Source: Gymnorhina tibicen (lineage: Eukaryota > Chordata > Aves > Passeriformes > Artamidae). From it: 64,000 nt of DNA. The notes under the pieces were generated by a model. That model searched no databases, was not told the origin of the DNA, and saw only the letters and a list, made by a program, of their open reading frames with translations. Every line of letters starts with the position of its first letter. Within the stretch, counting starts at the first letter, position 1. This document shows, in pieces, positions 59,001 to 64,000 of this stretch. The stretch spans positions 166,183-230,182 of the forward strand of contig VXAZ01008133.1 in NCBI GenBank assembly GCA_013399875.1. Reading direction: 5' to 3'. A program made the position numbers and the translations under genes.

Positions 59001-61260
59001 GAAGAAACATGAGCTAAGAAAAGTAAATCTAGGTAGACATTGTGATTGCTTTCTGGGAGGGGAAAGAACAAGCAAAAACAAAACAACAAACAAACAAAAA
59101 AAACCTCCACTCCTCAAATATTTTCTTCATTATGATCCTTTAATATTTGAGGCCAATATATCGGGAAGCAACTATTTGATTCAGGACTTAAATAAGATGC
59201 AGTGATAAATAACCAGACTAACTGTACAGTGAGTACAGCAAACTGTGTGCATGCAGAAGAGACACAGACAGAAAAAAAGTGTGTTTGTACAATTATACTT
59301 ATGCCCAAAAGTAATTATTGAGTGGCCTGCACTCTGGTCTGGAGGCCAAAAATAATCATGTATTTTCCCGTAAAAATAACAAGGTAATTACTATGTAAAC
59401 ACTGTGTCTCTACATGGCAATTATTGCAGGCCAGGTTTTGCTCCCCGTATTCATACTGACTACTGCTACCAGGTGAACTGGCCCTCAGCTCCTCGTACCA
59501 CAGCGACTATTTGGGAGCTGTGTGCTGAGTATGGGTAAAGGTGACAACCTTGTGTAATTAAATGGTCAGTGAGCAATTACCATGTGAGTACAGCATAATG
59601 GAACACTGCAAAAGGATCTCTAAACAGAGGACCAAACACATTTAAATACTGCATTATTAGAGTCAACCTGTCCTGCTTCCACTGTCAGTAAAAAGATTTC
59701 CTTGTAACATTTTTTTTGTTTCATTTCTATGCCCCTTTTAAACAATTCTTGGGTTAAAGAGCAGAACCACAACAAAACCACAGAAGTCAAAGGTGCATGA
59801 GAAAGGGTACATTCATCTCTTCACAACTCTGTTGAGCAGGTACATGTACGCTGGTAGAGTCATCTCTGAGCTCAAGCCAGCTCTGTGCCAGGAGCAGGAG
59901 GAGCACTAGCCAGCAGAGGTGGGTGGCATGCAAAATTTTGAATTTCAGTCTGGTTTCTGAAAGCTGTTCCAACTGCTATGTGTCTTGGTTACCCAGCCAC
60001 AAGATCAGAATATGTTTATTTTCTTTTGTCTGGGATGCTATGAGAGTGAAATCCATTGCTTAAATGTCAAACACTGAAGGCCTGTAGGGAGAAGGATGTC
60101 ATCCATAGAAAGATTTTTCCTTCTCCTCAGTGAGCCTTGTATGTATTCATTTAGGCTTTTCAACACTTGTGTAAATACCGTGCCTCTGTTTTTATTTGAT
60201 TGCATTTGAGGATCTCAAAGCACTGTGAGAACTTGGATGATCTTGGTGATACTGTTCCTGCTCTTGTTAAAATCAATAGCAACACACCCTTTGATATTAG
60301 TAACACAGTCATGCCACAGGCTTTATAGTATGCTGAGGAGGAAGGTATATAGCTCATGTTTTTTCCAGTCAAAAAAATAACATGTTTTTCCTTAGGAGCA
60401 ACAGGAATGGAGAAGCTTCTTAGAGATTGATTATGTAGCTACCAAAGCAAGCAGAATTGTACCTCTTGATGACATTGGTATGCCTGAATCACCACCCTCT
60501 ACTGCCTGTGCTGGGGTATGCAACAGTGGTCAGTTGTCACAGAAGACAAAATGAACAATCAAGAGGCCAAAAATTTCTTAGTATAGAACCAAGACATTAT
60601 AGTGTCTAGTTAACAAACTGTCCTAAAAGGTGTTTGTGTTTTCTGAAGCATTCTGTCACAAGACCATTGTCAGGCTTACTATAAATGTAACCCACCAGCA
60701 CCTAATTGGTATTCCAATATCTTTGAGCTGTGACCTAGAAAGAAAGAGAAGAGCAGAAGAAAGTAGTAAAAAAAAAAAAAAAAATCTTGTCATGGTCCTA
60801 GAGTGGTAGGGCAAATGCCTGTTCCTATACTGTACATGCATAAACAGCTCTTTCTCAGCTGCGATTTAATGTTGCTATACCTTTGATTGCAATTACATTG
60901 AATCACATTGCAACAAATCTTTGTAATGCCAATCCCATCTTTCCACCTCATTGACAGCTCTGGAGATGCATCTGAAATTCATAGTAGCCTCATAGCCTAT
61001 GGCAAGAGAAATCCATGCTGCTAAAATTTTATTTTAGAATTCAAGCTGGTTTCTCTCAGCCTAGGATGCTCTGGTTTTAATCTTTTGCTGCCTAGCACAG
61101 TGTATCAAAATAACCAGCCAATATTGTTAAACTGTCAGGGGTCCTCACTGCCGCTGAATTTTACCAGTATAAATAAATATTGCAACTTAAGGAAAAAAAC
61201 CATCCCTCTGGACAGAATTTTTAACATTAATAGAATTAAGAGGAGAGTGAAATTGTATAT
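50001..61260. other. Intergenic, no gene seen
   Basis: No supported gene; all frames are short. The region 59300-59600 is rich in homeodomain-type motifs and hairpins and is listed separately. A 17-A run lies at 60768-60784. Sequence near 60200-60300 (ttgaggatctcaaagcactg, then cttgttaaaatcaatagcaac) resembles old amniote repeats only loosely. The remainder is featureless AT-rich DNA to my reading. Confidence 0.6.
59375..59590. other. Motif-dense hairpin region with repeated homeodomain cores
   Basis: The motif gtaattactatgta (59384) recurs as gcaattaccatgtg (59573) in direct orientation and as an inverted partner tacatggcaattatt (59411). The 59383-59397 and 59411-59425 arms pair at 11 of 15. 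Further TAAT cores lie at 59552 and just upstream (aataatcatg, 59350). This looks like either a decayed palindromic repeat or a cis-regulatory cluster for homeodomain proteins. Which one cannot be decided without an alignment. Confidence 0.4.
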
Positions 61261-61766
61261 AAACTTCAACTTGACAACAGCCTTTTTCCTTTCCTTTTTT
61301 CTTTTTTTTTTTTTTTACAGAAAGAAAAGGCTTGAGTGGAATATTCAGGCTGATTTACTGCTCAGGCTGATAGGGACTCCAGGCTGGATCCCAAAATTTG
61401 AACACCGTTCAAAGGGAGAGATATTTAAAAATCCCAGAAAAAGAGATATTTCCAAATTAATGGCATTGCCCAAATGCCTTGGCTCCTTGCACCCCACCAG
61501 GAAGGTTTATTATTTTCTGGTAAAATGTTGCTTGAATGGGGAGTGGTAGTCAGTGATGCGTCAGTGCTGCTCTTTGAAGACATTAAAAAGCTGAATGCAC
61601 AACAAAGAACAGATGTTCCAGCATGCTTTATTTATGCACCCATCAGCAATCTTCCAATGACCACAAAACACAAGCTTTTTTTTTTTTTCTTTTTACTCCT
61701 CACAATATTATTTTCTGATCAACTCACACTCTATTTTTCCTCCAGCTGAAGTCTTACGTGAACTAT

Positions 61767-61909
61767 GGGGGGGGGGGCCGTGTGNNNNCCCAGCTTGAGG
61801 TTTTGCGGAACTTGGGGGGGGGGGGGCTGTGTGGGTGCGTGCACGCGTTTGTGTGCGGGTGTGTGCCTGTGTGTGCGCGTGTGCCTGTGCATGAGCGTGT
61901 GTGTGTGCT
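61767..61909. repeat. Poly-G runs, 4-N gap and GT-rich tract
   Basis: There is an 11-G run (61767-61777), four undetermined bases (61785-61788), a 13-G run (61814-61826), and about 80 bp of interrupted GT/GC repeat (61828-61909). The N's show that the local sequence is unreliable. Alternating purine-pyrimidine DNA can adopt Z-form, and long G-runs can form quadruplexes. Open frames through it are meaningless. Confidence 0.95.
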
Positions 61910-62117
61910 TGAAAGTCTGCTTCCATCAAAAGCAGGCTTCTATTGAACTGTCGAACAGGTGTGGATTCTGCAATTAGATCACATTTCAGAGAGAGAGAGA
62001 CACTGAGGGTAATAATGGCGGTGAATTCTTCATAGTCAGATGCAGCACCATAGCGACCAGTAACAATGAAGAATAATAGGTATTAGTATTAGGGTGATTA
62101 TTTTTAGTTTATAGAAT

Positions 62118-62154
62118 CATTTGATTGAATACTGCCATAAGGCACCGTTAACGT
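62118..62154 (+). repeat. Dispersed 37-bp element, copy A
   Basis: Starts catttgattgaatactgcc and ends ttaacgt. It matches copy B at 63470-63506 in 33 of 37 positions, in the same orientation, 1352 bp apart. Some further similarity (gtgcacag) follows both. The family is unknown to me. Confidence 0.8.
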
Positions 62155-62591
62155 GTGCACAGCGCTTGCCAGCTGTAGAGCAAACTTGTTTTACTGGCAC
62201 TTATCTGAAATTCTCATCTCTCCCCCACCCTCTCTGCTCACAATTGGAATGAAAGTAGCGATTAGGAAGTGAGATGTAATGCAGATTAAATGTTATGATG
62301 GACTAAGATCCTGATAGGTTATTAAAACTCACTTGCATTTGGTGTTTTAAAGGCATAGTGTTTGCATATTTTTCTGCTGGTCTACATCTTTTGGAGATGA
62401 AACAAAGGGAACGTTTTAAAAATCCACTCATAACCAGGAGGCTTTTTAATAGTGAGTTTCCAAATTTATGACCTTCCTGTGTGTGTTTTACACCTGTGTG
62501 TTGTAAATATATATTAAGTATGGAGCAACTGTGTTACCAGTAACCATGGATCTGATTTAAACAGAGCTAAGGCCTCTGCACTGCAGTGGGC

Positions 62592-62671
62592 CAGATCCTC
62601 AGCTGATGTAACCTGGCATCTCTCCACCGAACTCAGAGGTGCTACATAAAGTTGTACCAACAGAGGATCTG
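62592..62671. repeat. Old palindromic MITE-like element
   Basis: The left arm cagatcctcagctgatgtaa and the right arm ending ccaacagaggatctg are complementary perfectly over the outer nine bases (cagatcctc / gaggatctg) and imperfectly inward. The motif ccagatcctcagctg..gtaa is, from memory, the edge of the same palindromic repeat class as the element at 27293. It is strongly decayed. Confidence 0.5.
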
Positions 62672-63469
62672 CAGTGAGGGGAGAATGACAGCCTTAATCT
62701 GGAATTTCCCTGCATCTGTTGGTATAAATCAGAGGCCTAACATTATTGTCACATAATATTCTGGTGTAGCAGAGGTGCTGTGAATTTTTAAACATAGAGA
62801 GAACTGTTGATCTATTGTTCCTCTCCCACCCTCCTCCCTCCCTACTTTCGGTTGGCATTGTAAGGAAACAAGAATATTGCAGTGCTGGACAACATGGAAA
62901 ATTCTGATCTTTATTCGTAATAGATTTTGGTATAGATTATTTGTTTTATCTTTAGGCACAGAACTTGGCTCTTTAGAGACCCTCAGGAGAAACATAGTTA
63001 TTCCTTTGATGTCACCTAACATCATAAATATGCCATTATTCCTTCTGCAATAATAATTGCTATTAACAACAGTAGCAGAAGTAGCAATATTTGGCAATAT
63101 CAAAAAAGCATGCTCATGGCTTCATCAGAGAGGTGAATGTTGTAATCTATTTCTTGTAGACTAAGTAAATAAGGACTAAGTCTCACTCAAAGACTTAGCA
63201 TGCACTGTGTAAATACCACATTCCAATTTCAGTTCTCTTTTGTTGTTAATTAGAATTATTTTTTCAAAAACCATTAAAATTGTTTTTAAAATGCCTTCAA
63301 TGTTAGATCATGGTTGTTTTATTTGCATTTGAGCCAAGGAAACAAGAAGGGCATTATTACTTTTTTCCTTGACGTTATGAGAGTGTCTATGCAGATGTTG
63401 CAATACCAACTTTTCTGTATGATTCTGAATTGCAATCATACTGTGCATTGACATACTGTTCCATTTATT

Positions 63470-63506
63470 CATCTGATTGAATACTGCCACAAGGCACAGC
63501 TAACGT
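63470..63506 (+). repeat. Dispersed 37-bp element, copy B
   Basis: Starts catctgattgaatactgcc and ends ctaacgt, differing from copy A at four positions. Downstream it continues atgttaacagtgcacag, with a short inserted segment relative to copy A. Confidence 0.8.
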
Positions 63507-64000
63507 ATGTTAACAGTGCACAGTATGCATAGCCTACTGCTCTTACTTCACAAAAATGCTAGCAAATACAACAGTGGGTACAAACTAAAAACCACGCGCT
63601 GAATTTTGGCAGAGGTTGGCGTAAAAACACCTCCAAAAGTTACATCCTGTGATGTAAATCTCAGTATGCCTTACACAAGTCACAAAAACAGCAACGGGAA
63701 TCTGTAGCGTATGTATGCACACACAGTGTGCACCGACACTGTAATAAAACCACTATTGAACATAGTATTTCACATGTGTCTTAGTTTCTTTCTGTATACA
63801 AACCATTCAGATTTTTTCTGTTAGTATTTTCTCAGGTTTTTGTTTCAGTGTTTGGGCTGATGGTTTGAAAAGCACAATGCTAACTCCACTACATTTTTTT
63901 TCTTTACACTCCTCAAAAATATGCTATAGTAATTTAATATGCTTTAAAATTTCAATGCTGATGAGGAGTTGCATGCCATTTTTTAGCCCACTGAACAAAA

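Larger units (their letters stand above)
61261..64000. other. Intergenic, no gene seen
   Basis: A 154-codon frame (61085-61549) crosses a long pyrimidine run ending ttttttacag (61320), which looks like a splice acceptor, but no matching donor or protein similarity supports an exon. The region also holds the poly-G/GT tract around a sequence gap, a dispersed 37-bp repeat pair (62118, 63470), and a palindrome (62592-62671). The stretch 62150-62300 looks compositionally like conserved non-coding DNA, but this is only an impression. Confidence 0.55.

Overview
The window is AT-rich vertebrate DNA and holds one recognisable protein-coding locus: the 3' end of SATB1, on the + strand in the first 12.3 kb. 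SATB1 is a nuclear matrix/chromatin-organising CUT-homeodomain protein. The rest, about 12.3-64 kb, looks like a gene desert. Old, decayed interspersed repeats resemble CR1/L3-type LINE tails, a MIR-like SINE and palindromic MITE-like elements familiar from birds, crocodilians and turtles. Young transposons are absent. This suggests a sauropsid, most likely a bird, but the species cannot be fixed from sequence alone.

SATB1 layout: 1-7204 is intron. 7205-7408 is a phase-0 exon encoding the end of the second CUT domain. 7907-8002 is a 96-nt in-frame cassette exon encoding a 32-residue insert, matching my memory of the long human isoform (795 versus 763 residues). 10606-11088 is the last coding exon, with a polyglutamine tract, the divergent homeodomain and the acidic C-terminus. 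11089 to about 12320 is the 3' UTR, with several poly(A) signals and perfect seed matches for miR-155, miR-191 and miR-7, all of which I recall being reported as SATB1 regulators. All exon junctions are phase 0, so the cassette can be skipped or included without a frameshift. The last exon's acceptor lies inside a CAG repeat and may shift by whole glutamine codons.

Downstream, open reading frames are short, mutually overlapping and unlike any family I know, so I call none of them genes. Notable non-coding structures are a ~146-bp inverted repeat (41331-41476), MITE-like palindromes (27293-27356, 62592-62671), a homeodomain-motif-rich hairpin region (59375-59590), a 37-bp element present twice (62118 and 63470), a perfect 100-bp tandem duplication in the last SATB1 intron (8954-9154), and an unstable poly-G/GT tract around a 4-N gap (61767-61909). 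In other amniotes the flanks of SATB1 are long deserts, so cis-regulatory elements for SATB1 are the most likely functional content, but that is inference. I found no RNA gene, CRISPR, operon, viral gene or novel multi-gene system.
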